From NCBI GenBank assembly GCA_027625915.1, contig JANTQA010000036.1, forward strand, positions 6,965,001 through 7,029,000: 64,000 bases of DNA, given 5' to 3'. Position 1 is the first letter of the stretch. Every line of letters starts with the position of its first letter. A program made the position numbers and the translations under genes. Shown in pieces: positions 32,356 through 43,187 of this stretch. The notes beneath the pieces were generated by a model, which saw only the letters and a program-made list of their open reading frames with translations, was not told the origin of the DNA and did no database searches. This DNA is from Anaeramoeba flamelloides (Eukaryota; Metamonada; Anaeramoebidae).

Positions 32356-34479
32356 ATGATTTATTTGGATGATAATGAACGAAATTCAAGAACAGAAACT
32401 TCTTCAAGAAGATCAGTTCCAACAACAACAACAACACCAACAACTCGAACAAACCACAATGAAAATGCAAAAACGATTTCAGCATCACGATATTTTGACA
32501 AAATCTTAAATTACAAAATAAAAAACATCCAAAACCAAAAAAAGCGAGTCTTGTTTACAAAACTAACTCTAATGTATAGCAAACAAAAAAGACTAAGCAC
32601 ACGGATAATTTATAAAATCTTGTTTGGGAACTCCTTGCTCTTGAGGCCGTATTGGCCGCCATCGATTGGCCCAATTTTTCTAACACATGACAAGAACTTT
32701 CGAGTGAAGCTCTCCAAAGAGTCGATCACACAACTCAAAAAAGGCACTACCCAAAAAAATTGTTCGATCTATTTCAGGTGTTTTTGTCATGCTTCTTTAC
32801 AGCAACTAAATTCCCAGAATTTAAAAAAAATAAATGTCCAAATAAGTGTTTGTGAAAAAAAATTAAATTTGACACCAAACAAACCAATCAAAATGGATTT
32901 AAATTGGTTCAACAACAAAACAAACAAAGCAAATGAAATTACTTTTAGCATTACGCAAAGCTTTTCTAAAAACTGTATGATAATCGTTGTATTCCAGCCA
33001 ATGGTTAAAGTCTCGATCGAGGACTTAACAAAGAAAATCGTCTCAAATAAGACTTTAAACAAAACAGAGGCCATTTCGCTCATGCAAAAAAATCAATTTG
33101 GGTTTACAATTGACGAAAAAAGAGAACCATATCTCAAACAAACAATTCCAATGAAGCAAACTGTGATTATTAATAATAAGAACAACACTAATATTAATAA
33201 GATTCGGAGTAACACTCAGATTAATAACAATAATATTGATCAAAAATTTTATCAAAACGAATCAAGATTAAACCTTAATTTGAATTCAAACCAAGGGAAT
33301 TTTAATAAGAGTATGAATACGAATCTGAGCATGAATAAGGTTAATAATAGAAATGCAACAAATAACGATATTTCTATTAATTTCTTAAGTGACACAATCT
33401 CATTGAAATGCCCGTTGTCCCGAAAAAGAATTAAAATACCAAGTAGAACAATAAAATGCAAACATTTACAATGCTTTGATTTGACACAATTTATCAAATT
33501 TGCCGAATTTAGCAAAAAATGGGTTTGCCCGTGTTGCAATATCAAAATAAAATTAAATGAATTAATCATTGATGGATTTGTTCAAGAAATAATTTCAAAA
33601 TGTAATAAAACCCATGAAGAAGTCACAGTTTTTCCAGACGGTAGTTGGTCATTAGGCAAAATTGAAGTGACCACACAAAAACCCAAACCTAAGCAAGTTG
33701 ATATAGTTATCGACCCCGAAATTGAAGATTTTCAAGATTTGTATGATATATTAAATCCAAGTGCTTCCCAATTTACTTTTTCAATGAACAAACAACAAAA
33801 TAATTCCAATTTTATCAGCAACAATAACAACATCAACGATGGCAATGGCAATGATAATTACAATTTTAATATCACCAACAGCAATAACAATAATCTCAAC
33901 AATACCAGCAGCAACAATTTTAATAATAATAATTTTAATAATAATAATTACAATAACAATAATTTAGAAACAAATCCATTTAATTTTCCACAAATTTCTT
34001 CGTTGCCAACTAATTTTAATATTCTAACAAATAACCAAAATAAATCAAATGTAATCATTAGAAAAAGACAATTACCCCAACAATTACCAACACAACAAAC
34101 CCAGCAAATAGAACGCGATCAAGGCAATAATCACAATCAAAATAATTTTAATTTAACAAACACAAATTTTAACTTTGGATTTTTTGAAAATATTCAGAAC
34201 AATACAAATACTAATAATATTAGTAATAATAGTAATAATAGTAATAAAATAAGAAGAACTCTAGAAACCCGGCCAATTAATTTGATTGATGCTTTAGACG
34301 ACCAAAATTCTCAACAATCGTTTTTAAATTTTTCTGATCAAACATCATCTGAATTACAAAATTTTAATTTTAATTCAAATTCAAATTCTTTTTATTTACA
34401 GAATAACCAACCACCAAAAAAAAGCCAAGATTCGTCTTATAATCAATTGTTTTTTGATTCAATGAATAATTTTGATTAA
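32356..34479 (+). CDS. PIAS/Siz-type SUMO E3 ligase (PINIT + SP-RING)
   Basis: Single exon, 707 residues. Residues about 60-245 resemble the PINIT domain (INVQISVCEKKLNL, NKPIKMDL, then CMIIVVFQPMVKVSIEDLTK), which in PIAS proteins positions substrate. Residues 345-410 form an SP-RING: SLKCPLSRKRIKIPSRTIKC, KHLQCFDLTQFIKF and WVCPCCN, with C352, C368, H370, C373, C391 and C394 as zinc or scaffold residues and the IIDGFV strand after it. Just beyond lies an acidic SUMO-interacting motif, VDIVIDPEIED (about 448-458), placed as in PIAS proteins. The rest of the C-terminus is Asn-rich and probably disordered. The protein would pass SUMO from Ubc9 to nuclear targets. No N-terminal SAP domain is visible; the first 55 residues are Thr/Ser-rich. 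A spliced upstream exon cannot be excluded. Confidence 0.85.
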   Translation: MIYLDDNERNSRTETSSRRSVPTTTTTPTTRTNHNENAKTISASRYFDKILNYKIKNIQNQKKRVLFTKLTLMYSKQKRLSTRIIYKILFGNSLLLRPYWPPSIGPIFLTHDKNFRVKLSKESITQLKKGTTQKNCSIYFRCFCHASLQQLNSQNLKKINVQISVCEKKLNLTPNKPIKMDLNWFNNKTNKANEITFSITQSFSKNCMIIVVFQPMVKVSIEDLTKKIVSNKTLNKTEAISLMQKNQFGFTIDEKREPYLKQTIPMKQTVIINNKNNTNINKIRSNTQINNNNIDQKFYQNESRLNLNLNSNQGNFNKSMNTNLSMNKVNNRNATNNDISINFLSDTISLKCPLSRKRIKIPSRTIKCKHLQCFDLTQFIKFAEFSKKWVCPCCNIKIKLNELIIDGFVQEIISKCNKTHEEVTVFPDGSWSLGKIEVTTQKPKPKQVDIVIDPEIEDFQDLYDILNPSASQFTFSMNKQQNNSNFISNNNNINDGNGNDNYNFNITNSNNNNLNNTSSNNFNNNNFNNNNYNNNNLETNPFNFPQISSLPTNFNILTNNQNKSNVIIRKRQLPQQLPTQQTQQIERDQGNNHNQNNFNLTNTNFNFGFFENIQNNTNTNNISNNSNNSNKIRRTLETRPINLIDALDDQNSQQSFLNFSDQTSSELQNFNFNSNSNSFYLQNNQPPKKSQDSSYNQLFFDSMNNFD

Positions 34480-34862
34480 ACTGGAAAAAAAAAAAAAAAA
34501 AATAGAGAACTGGACTTCTTTGGCATTTAATTCCAAACAAATTTCCCAATCAAACAAAAAAAAATGAAAATGAAAATGAAAATTTATTAGCATTTATTAA
34601 TTTAGCTAAATTACCATTTCTGTTGACATTCTACATTCTATGGCCACACTGACACTACCCGTTTCTTTTTATCTCTAAAAGCAATTTAATCTGAATTGAT
34701 CAGGATTCGTCATAAGATTTCAAAGTAAAATGTCTCCTTCTGCCAATAATTAAAAAAATATTTTGATATTTGTGAAATACCCTTTTATATTAAGCCTGTA
34801 TTGTTTTTTAATTAAAGCAGGCCAGGATAATTAAAATTTAAGCACATATCAAACGAATTATA

Positions 34863-34866
<4 letters not shown>

Positions 34867-34896
<30 letters not shown>
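34867..34896. repeat. (TA)n microsatellite
   Basis: An uninterrupted TA dinucleotide run of about 30 bases. Similar runs lie near 42572, 58218 and 58321. Confidence 0.9.
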
Positions 34897-34899
<3 letters not shown>

Positions 34900-35946
34900 A
34901 TAAACATCTCATTCGGTAATAAAAACATGATACAAACTAACACTAATCACAGAACCCATAAACACACGGTACTTCTTTAATAGTAATAACCAAAATCACC
35001 TTTCTTAATAGGTGGTGAATATAAAAGTTTTGTGATTATGCAATTTTTTTTGAAAAAATAAAATATATTTTTTGTAATTATTCCCTATATTTTATTGTTT
35101 TTTAATGTTTATTATTGTTTTTTTCACGTTAATTTTACCCTAAATAATTGAATTTATTTTTTTCTTGTAGATTAATTTCTAAAACTATAAAAAAAGTCGA
35201 TTTGTAAAAAATTTAAAATTTGCCTTATAGATGAGTTCCTTAGTTATCCAAAATCAAATTAAAAATGGAATTTAATAAGAAAAAAAGTGTGTGCATACTT
35301 TTTTTATCTTTAAGGATTAAAAAAATAAATTAAATTTGTAAAAAAGTTATTCAATTTCGAATCTTTATTACTTTTTTCAATTAAAAACAAAATTGTTTCA
35401 AAAATTATTTAAAAAAATTACCTAATTTAATCAAAAATTAACATTTTTACATTTTTGGAAAATTTTTTTCCCATTATTCATTTGATCATTTTTTGGTTTA
35501 ACAAACATCTAATAATATCTAAAAATTAAAAATATATTCCAACAATCACAAAAATTTGGGGTAGAATAGAAACTTTTAAAATAAAAATTTGAAAACTTTA
35601 AATTACCAGTCTTTCATAACAATAATGGAAAATTTTTTAATATGATATTGGTTATAGTATCTACTTATTAGATTTTATATATTAGCCGTTCAGGTCTTTA
35701 ATAAATTAAATTTGTTAAAACAAAACTTTTTTGAAATAAAAAGGTCTTCTTGAAGTTGAAGATATATCTCTTTATTTTGATTTCTTTGCCCCCTTGGTAA
35801 AATTGCCCATAGCAAGAATAATGGAAATTGAAATCTTTTATTTTATTTTTTTTAGAATTAATAAGATTTAAAATAAAAAATAATTGAAAAATAATAAAAT
35901 GTTGTTAAAAAGTGGTAATTTTGCACTTATGAAGTATATAATGCTA

Positions 35947-36168
35947 CAGTCAATTTCACTTTTAGGACACAAACTTTGAACGAAATTTAAGGAACAAAAA
36001 AATTTCAAATTAAGGCACAAAAAAAATCTCAAATTAAGGAACAAAATTTTGGATTCTAGTAAAATAATTTGTAAAAAAAAAAAAAATACAAATTTTGTTC
36101 CTTAATTTGAAATATTTTTGTTCCTTAAATTTCGTTGAAAGTTTGTACCTTAAATTTGAAACTGACTG
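35947..36168. mobile_element. palindromic MITE family M1, copy 5
   Basis: TA-flanked; begins CAGTCAATTTCACTTTTAGG and ends GAAACTGACTG. The left arm holds a duplicated CAAATTAAGG(C/A)ACAAA unit, so this copy is longer (222 bases). Confidence 0.82.
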
Positions 36169-37295
36169 TATTAAATTATGTAGTGTGTTGTTTATGCAAA
36201 TTTTTGTGAGAATATGTAAATTTACAATTGGCTACTTTCTTACCAAAATGACTAGTACAAAAAAAAAGATTTTATTTGAACTTACCTATGATGGTATTAC
36301 TCTATTATTCAGACCATCTTACGTAATTTTTCTTTTCTTTTTTCTTTTTATTGATTATCTTGTATTGTATAAAAATCCTTGGTAACATCGGAATTAATAT
36401 ATTTCCCCGTACTTCCACCCCAGATCTATTGTAAGGATTTTCTAGTTCAAAATTTGAGTCTGATATATATTTTTATAAAGTTGAATTCCAGTATAAATAA
36501 ACCCATATTAAACAAAAATATTTTTCATTACAGAGTTTATTCAATAACATACAGCTGTCCCAAGGCTACGCTGATTTTTTTTTTCTCAAGATCAAATTTT
36601 GATTTTGATATAGATTTATAAAAAGTTGAATATAAGAATAAGAAAAGTTCATATTGGAAAGCTTTTTTCTGAAATTATTTCAGATGAAAAATAATCTTCT
36701 GATGAGTTCAAAAAACAATTCATTTTTTTCAGGATAAATTTTGTGTATTTTCTTTATGAATTTTCGATGTTTAGAGTCATTTTGTGTTCTGAAAATTTTA
36801 TTTTCTGAATATCAGTAAAAATTCTTGAATATTTTTTATTATTATTGAAGAAGTGTAAATTACACTCTAGTTGCACTTAGACTTAAATTCCATTTCAGAA
36901 ATTTAAGCGTAAAATCATAGAAATCACTATTATTAATTAATGAAAATAATTTCAAACTGTCTTGATTTGAAATTAATTCATTAAGATTTAATTTTTTTAA
37001 ATTTATTATGAAATATTAATCTATCTTTTTCATCAGAAGTACACGCCCATAAAAAATCATCAATATTTTCTATAATTTGCCTTTGTTCACATTTTAATCA
37101 TAGATGACAAAATTTATTTGAATTTTTATCGATTATATAGTAATATCTATTTAAGCAGTTGGTAAACGATCTGAATTTTAAAATTGTTGAACTTGATGGA
37201 TAATTAAAATATTATTGAGTTTTAAATAAAAAATTTTGATTTTTAATTATTGTAAAATAATTTTGTTAAGTGCCGTCAATTGCCGTCAAGTGCCT

Positions 37296-37375
37296 AGGTT
37301 TTCCAGAATTCAAAAGAATAGAGTAAAATCAAAGATTTAACTCTATTCTTTAAAATTTTAAAAACCCTAACCATA
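37296..37375. repeat. short TIR block with GTGCC modules
   Basis: CTAGGTTTTCCAGAATTCAA and a right part ending AAAACCCTAACC enclose a hairpin made of AATAGAGTAAAATC and its complement. It is preceded by repeats of GTGCCGTCAA. Related to 42298-42536. Confidence 0.5.
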
Positions 37376-37563
37376 CTTCAAACTTTTGGAAAACAGCAAC
37401 TCATTATATGTGTACTTATATATTTCATTTTTTAATTCTTTTAAATCTTTTGAATGCCAGTTAATTTTATTATTTAATTCTTTGATTTAATTTTATGAAT
37501 TTTTCTAAATAAGGAAGAGATAAAAAATTCTTGAATATTAACTCATTTATAGGAATTTTTTTT

Positions 37564-38260
37564 TTAAAAATGGGTTTTCTTTAATTCGTCTTCAACTATC
37601 CAAGAACCTCTTTCAACATCAAAATTTGATTTAAAAAAAATCAAGGTTTCTTGGAATGGCTGTAGCATTAGTGAAGTAACTTCAATGTTGACAAACAAAA
37701 GCCAGTGTTTTTATAGTCCAAAATGAGTCTGATTTTTCGTTAGGGAAAATTCCTTGGTAATATTTCCCGAACGAGGATAATAATTACTCAACGTCAAACC
37801 TATACATTTGATAAGAAATTTAATGATCTCAAATCAATGGATGTGAATTTTGAAGCGAATTAATTTTAAATTTGGTTTCAACACATGAGAAACAATAAAT
37901 TTACGAAGCACTGAATCTCCAAAGACGAAAATACTGAGTGAAAATTTAACAAAGTAGATTTCTTCTCTTCCTTAAAATGAAAATGAAAATGAAAAAGAAA
38001 AGAATTTATCACTGATCGAACAAAAACCAATTAACACCTTTTAAACTTTTTAATTTTGGCATTACAATTCCTTTTTTAAGAAAAAGGTTGTGATCGTTAT
38101 GATTTTTTTTGATTTCAATATCCACCCAACAATTAATTTGGCGAAACCGAAAATAACCCAAATTTCTCAGTCCCTGATTAAAAAATCTTTTAAAATCGAA
38201 ATTACACTTTTTTTCGTTGTCCAATATTACATAAGGGAACCAAATCACACCACATGTGAA
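37564..38260 (-). pseudogene. decayed coding stretch, unknown family
   Basis: On the minus strand, 38260-38009 encodes a plausible polypeptide (VIWFPYVILDNEKKC, LGYFRFRQINCWVDIEIKK). A second frame from 37971 to 37564 also has coding-like composition (FVFGDSVLRKFIVSHVLKPN, CIGLTLSNYYPRSGNITKEF, SNFDVERGSWIVEDELKK) but is interrupted. There are about three breaks in all, and a CATTTT-type tract separates the two parts. No family was recognised. The residues look too varied for chance frames in DNA this A+T-rich, and stops are too frequent for a working gene. Short introns could explain part of it, but I found no convincing splice pairs. Confidence 0.4.
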
Positions 38261-38595
38261 AAATAATGGAGATTAGCCAAAAATAATAACAGGATTTTTC
38301 AAAAAAAAATATTCAAAGTATCAAACAAAGATCAAAGCAAAAAAAAAAAAGCAAATTATATTTGTTGTTTGTAATACGTTTTTGGTCAAACCTAAATAGG
38401 GTCAAAAGAAAATCAAACAAAAAAACAAAAAGTTATAATAAGAAATTATATTTAAAAATTTATTGGAAACGGTAAAGAACAAACCACAAAAAAGATCATA
38501 TAACATAAAGCCTGTTGTTGTAACAAACCAAAAACAAATGAATTTCTGATTCAAGTAAAGGTAATTTTCTTTTTCCGTTTCAAACGTTCAATGAT

Positions 38596-38946
38596 TTATC
38601 CTCCTCCAATTAAAATGTTGTTGATTGCAAGAAAGATTAATTTAATTAGAAAACCGATGATCCCCATTGCCGCAAAGCCTACAAGTGTAGCAAGAGACAC
38701 CTGTTTAAATTCTAATATTTGAGAAAAGGTTGAAACACAAAAAAAGAAATCAAAAGAAAAGAAAAAAAAAAGAAGTTTTTGTTTTGCACATCGGATTTTT
38801 TTTTTTTAATGGGGAGAAATTGGAGAAAAGAAAAAAAAATCTTTACCTTTTCTATCTGGTTTTGTGCACTTTATAAAAAAGCTTTTGCTTTCTTTATAAA
38901 ATTGCTCAAGTGGTTGAATAACATTTTCAGAAATTTGTTTTTCCAT
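38596..38946 (-). CDS. SEC61G: Sec61 gamma subunit (SecE family)
   Basis: Two exons. Exon 1 (38946-38847) starts at ATG and reads MEKQISENVIQPLEQFYKES then FFIKCTKPDRK. A GTAAAG donor (phase 1) and an ATTAG acceptor join it to exon 2 (38711-38596): EFKQVSLATLVGFAAMG, IIGFLIKLIFLAINNILIGG, G, TAA. The 71 residues match the length of the family (human 68) and its landmarks (CTKPDRKEF, GFxxMGxIGFxxKLI, INNIxxGG). It is the single-pass, tail-anchored clamp subunit of the Sec61 translocon in the ER membrane. The amphipathic N-terminal helix lies on the cytosolic face and the second half is the membrane segment. The two exons fit together exactly at the conserved Glu codon, which supports the intron call. 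Confidence 0.93.
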
Positions 38947-39533
38947 CGTTGTTTGTTAAATTTAAATACAGAGAAAGAGTAAATAACAAAAAAATGAAAT
39001 TTTTACAAAGATAAATGATAATGAGGCAAAATAAATGGTGTGATCAAAAAAAAATACGATTTTTAGTCAAATAAAAAAGTAGATCTTGAGTTCACATCTG
39101 ATTTAAAATGGTTTGGATTTTATAGAAAATTTCATTTTATTGTTCATCCATCTTTATTTTTTTCTTACAAATGATAGACAAAGAGCAAGAAGAAATCAAA
39201 AAAACAAACTTTATGGAAGAGATCCAAATTGTGTTTAAAGATCTCAGTTGGCAAAAGTGGCGATAGGTTAACAAGAGCATAAAATTTCTTGAGCAATAAA
39301 CCAAACAAAAGCCAGTCCAATCAAGAGGTTTGTTTTTGCTTTCTCATTTTTGTGATCTATTTTTTGGTGTTAACTTGGTCTCTTTGTTTTTAATCCATGC
39401 TTTGAGATCAAGTATTTCGTCTTGGTGTTAACTTTTTCATTATTTAATATTCTTTTGTTTTCATAACACTTCTATCTTTTTGATTTTTTAAAATTGTTTT
39501 TTCTATGTACAGAAAATATTACAAACAACGCAC
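38947..39533. other. spacer between Sec61 gamma and the uL5 pseudogene
   Basis: Contains the promoter side of the Sec61-gamma gene. A 32-codon frame at 39171 (MIDKEQEEIKKTNF, then MEEIQIVFKDLSWQKWR) is too short to call. TTGGTGTTAACTT occurs twice (near 39364 and 39422). Confidence 0.4.
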
Positions 39534-39986
39534 GATCCTTTGACACAAAAAACTACCAATAAAATTCAAAATTTCACTTTTCAACTCTAACTCTACAAAC
39601 AAAGCCCAAAGCTAGATCAACCATTCTGTGATTTTGGTCTGAGAAGAAATGAAAAAATTGCAACACATGTTAAAGTCAGAGGCAAAAAAGCACAAGAAAT
39701 TCTCGAAAGAGGGATTATTGCCAAGGAATTTGAACTTTGTAAAGGGTGGTTTCCCAAAACAGGGATCTTTGGCCATGGTATTGAAGAGCATATCGATCTT
39801 GGGATGAGATATTATCCCAATGTTGGTATCCCTGTAATGGGCTTCTATGTGATCTTGAAAAGACCAGACGATAGAGTTGCCGAAAAGAAAAGACGTAAAG
39901 CAGCAGTAGGTAAAAATCATAAAGTAAATAAAGAAGATGCTACCAAATGGTTTGAAACAAAATTTGAAGGTTATCTTATTGATTAA
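39534..39986 (+). pseudogene. RPL11: ribosomal protein uL5 (RPL11) pseudogene
   Basis: The intact 3' part from about 39640 reads DFGLRRNEKIATHVKVRGKK, then AQEILERG, FGHGIEEHIDLGMRY, GFYVILKRPDDRVAEKKRR and KEDATKWF, ending in TAA. This follows eukaryotic RPL11 (FGIRRNEKIAVH, GFGIQEHIDLGIKY, FYVVLGRPG, ADKKRR, KEEAMRWF). Just upstream the frame shifts. KARSTI is read in another phase, and one extra T in ATTCTGTGATTT would account for the break (ATTCGTGATTTT expected). Farther upstream only a weak echo (DPLTQK) of the GDRLTR region remains, and the N-terminus is unrecognisable. No intron is visible. Conserved residues are also replaced (TGIFGHG for TGNFGFG). uL5 is part of the 5S RNP on the large subunit, so a working copy must lie elsewhere. 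An assembly error could explain one frameshift but not the decay. Confidence 0.8.
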
Positions 39987-39991
39987 ATTAA

Positions 39992-40164
39992 GGGACTAGT
40001 CTCTATTATTATTTTTTTGACCGATTTCTAAAATAAGGATTCCATATCAAGAAATAAGATTAATATTGGAAATAAACAGGGGTTTTTCCAATCTAAGTAA
40101 TTGGCAAAAAATTTTCTCGGTCTCTATTAAATTTAGGTAAAAAAGTTTAATAGAGATTAGTCCC
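39992..40164. mobile_element. TTAA-flanked MITE, best copy
   Basis: Exact TTAA on both sides (39988-39991 and 40165-40168). Inverted ends are GGGACTAGTCTCTATTA and TAATAGAGATTAGTCCC. TTAA target duplication is typical of piggyBac-type transposition. It starts one base after the uL5 pseudogene stop codon plus the duplicated site. Two older copies are at 2273-2445 and 27117-27290. Confidence 0.8.
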
Positions 40165-40639
40165 TTAATAAGGATAAATTCAAAAAAATTACACCAAATC
40201 ACAACAAAAATCACACATTTATTTCTTATATAAAACTATTTCACTCTATTTCACAACCATGATTTTAAATCATATTTAAGTGTTTTTTTTATCCTTCAAT
40301 GAATTAAATTGATTGAAACAAAGCTATTTAATACTATTCTACAAGACGAAATTGATTTAAATACACGAAAGCAAGCAATAATATTCTGAAATACAAAAAT
40401 AAATTGAAAAATCTGAAAATAAAGCCCATTCATTGTATTTTAAACATTGAAATAGATTTCAAAGCGGATTTTATTTCAATCTGTTTATAACAAAATAAAA
40501 TATCTTTTTAAGTGTGCAACTTTTGATGTGATTTTTGATTCATTTCCTTTTTTTGAAATTTCACGACAAGAATAGCACAACACGATCATGGAAAAATTTT
40601 TTGAAAAAAAAATTAAGCATTTGCTAATTTTTTACTATT

Positions 40640-41170
40640 TAATAACTTCAATTATAATAAACACTATTCGCTAATGAAATATCTTTGATCAAAAATTATT
40701 TTTTCGAGGTATTTAACAATTAAAGTTGGAAAATCCAATTTTACAGTTTATATTAGATTTTTTTCAAATTTAATAATAAAAAGTTTGAATATTTTTTTTT
40801 TCACCGTTAAGAGGTTATAATAATATATTTTAAAACATTTTAAATTTAATAAATATCTTTTAAATGGATATCCAATAGTTTTGGAAAGGTTGTACTCATC
40901 TAAAAAACCAGAAATTGAAAATATATTGGTTATTATCTATAAAGTAAATATCTCAAAGTTGAATTAAACTAAAATTCATCATTCAGTTTATTTAGAATTT
41001 CTTACCTGGAAAAACACCTTTTTCTTGACTAGAGCCTTTTAAAAAAGGTGGCTACACTAATAACAATAAATATAATAGCTTCATAAATTTAAAGTCATGG
41101 AATTTTGATTATAGTGTGAGTTAACTCTATTATTCGAGATGATAAGATAATGAACATATAAGTTTTGTCT
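40640..41170. repeat. dispersed repeat R3, copy B
   Basis: Direct, diverged counterpart of 5960-6980 without the inserted palindromic block (CTCAAAGTTGAATTAAACTA, AAAAACACCTTTTTCTTGAC, AACAATAAATATAATAG). Confidence 0.5.
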
Positions 41171-42297
41171 AACTTTTTTTTTTTTTCAATATTATTTTTT
41201 CATGTTAGTAAAACCCAAAAATACTTTCAAGTTTTTTTTTGAACTTGTAGTCTGATATTTCTAACCCTTTCCAGATTTAGATTGTGATTTTCTTTCAAAT
41301 TTTAAAATGATGTTGATATTTTTTTTAGCCTACCAAAATTGATAAAAATTGATTTAAGTTACTAGAAAACTCAAAAAATATTCTAGTAAATTTAATATCA
41401 AATACAAAAAAAAAATACTGCATCTTGAAATTGAAAAATAAAGTAAAAATCTGATTGCTACAAGACGAAATTCGCTTTTAAACACATTACATAATCTCTA
41501 TTGTTTTTAATATCTGGATCCTTTTTTATCATTTTTTGAAAAGTATAAAATCCAACCTTTTACCAAATTATTTGAAAAAAAAAAATTTTCTTTGAAGACG
41601 AAAGAAATCTTATTATTTTAGAAGGAAGTGTACAAAAATACACTTTAAAAATAATACCCCTAAGAATTGAGATAACACAGTTTAAAAAATCGATCTTAAT
41701 TTCAAATTTTTTCATAATTATTTTAAACTTAAAAAAAAATAATTTTTTTTTTCAAAGAACAATTCAAATGAATTTTTCCTTTTTGTTGAACAAAAAAATA
41801 CAAGAAAAAATCTAAAACAAATGATTAAATTAAAAATTCTCCAAAATCCCTTTTTAAAACCCGGAAAATACAACTTATAACCAAAGGAATTACTGGGGAA
41901 TTTGATTATTTTTAATCAATAATTAATAAACCAATCAGTACTTTTTCAAGTGAGTTAGTAGACCCCAACTATTATAGATAACAATAGGTTTTATTATTAA
42001 TCATTAATTTTTACATTTTTTAAACAAATACTATTAATTGATTTTTTTATCAAAGCTCTTATGGTTAGAAAACTTAAGAATAAAGAAAAAATAATAAAAA
42101 TAAAGTGAAAACAAAAAATACTTAGATTAGTAAAAAATATAAAAATTCGGGCAACGAGTGCCCCACTCTGAGAGTTGTGAAATACCAATTATTAATCATG
42201 GATTGTGAAATTTTTATTTGTAATCGATAATCTTTCTATCGGGTTTTCGTTCCTCGTGTGTATTCCCGAGAAGTGTCATCAAGTGCCGTCAAGTGCC
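41171..42297. other. gene-free spacer
   Basis: A+T-rich sequence in which no gene, RNA or clear repeat was recognised. Confidence 0.4.
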
Positions 42298-42536
42298 CAG
42301 GGTTTCTTGAGGTTTTCTATTTTATTCGGAAAATCTCCCGATTTTACAAATAAACAGAAAACTCAAGAAAATCTAATGACTCTTTTTTTTAATTTGAGAA
42401 ATTAAAAGAAAATCTTAGAAATTTTCTTTTTATTTCTCAAATTAAAAAAAAAGGTAACGGCGCTTTTCCAGAACTAGAAAGAATTTAATAAAATCAAGAA
42501 TTTTACCCAATTCTTTCAAATCCTGGAAACCCTGGT
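42298..42536. repeat. TIR element with palindromic core
   Basis: Outer ends CCAGGGTTTC and GGAAACCCTGG are inverted. The centre (42384-42452) is a long palindrome built on TTAATTTGAGAAATTAAAAG. It is preceded by AAGTGCCGTCAAGTGCC. Same family as 6285-6650, 37296-37375 and 49361-49432. Confidence 0.6.
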
Positions 42537-42793
42537 GATAGCGGCTAGTTTCTACTTGGTCATGAAAATGATAATATATATATATATATATATATATTAA
42601 AAATTATTCTTCTTCTCTTTTTTTTTTATTTGATAAATTTTCTTTAATTTCCCCTCTCTCCCATAATAAAATAAGCAAATACAATCAATTCACCCATATA
42701 AATAATGGAATGTTGTAAAAAATAGAGTTTTTACAATTTTAGAGATAAATAAAGAGTTTTATGTATTTATCCAAATTTTGGTAATAGTAAATA

Positions 42794-42989
42794 CAGTCAG
42801 TTTCACTTTTAAGGCACAAACTTTCAACGAAATTTAAGGCACAAAAAAATCTCAAATTAAAGCACAAAATTCAAATTCTAGTAAAAATAAATTGTAAAAA
42901 AAAAAATTGCAAATTTTGTGCCTTAATTTGAGATTTTTTTGTGCCTTAAATTTCGTTGAAAGTTTGTGCCTTAAAAGTGAAACTGACTG
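42794..42989. mobile_element. palindromic MITE family M1, copy 6 (near-perfect)
   Basis: A 196-base element, CAGTCAGTTTCACTTTTAAG to GTGAAACTGACTG, TA-flanked. The arms are almost exact inverse complements, so it is probably the youngest copy here. Confidence 0.9.
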
Positions 42990-43187
42990 TATAATATATG
43001 ATTATATTAAGAGGTTAATAATAATTTTAATCAAAAAATCATTTGGTGAAGAACAATCTTTTAATTTTTTTTTTAAAAAAATCATTTTTTAAACAAGGTA
43101 TTAGTGTTAATTAAAATGATTTTGTATAGAAAATCCTTAAAAGATCGAAAATAATAACAAATTTTTCTTTAACTAAACTCTGTTTCT

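Larger units (their letters stand above)
34480..37563. other. spacer with microsatellite and one MITE
   Basis: Holds a (TA)n tract at 34867-34896, an M1 MITE at 35947-36168 and a short TIR block at 37296-37375. The open frames overlapping the MITE (from 36095) are translations of its arms, not genes. Confidence 0.55.

Noticed and set aside
36095-36385. 96-codon frame (and a similar one at 42907)
   Set aside because: Both start inside M1 MITE arms; the matching peptides simply reflect the shared repeat.
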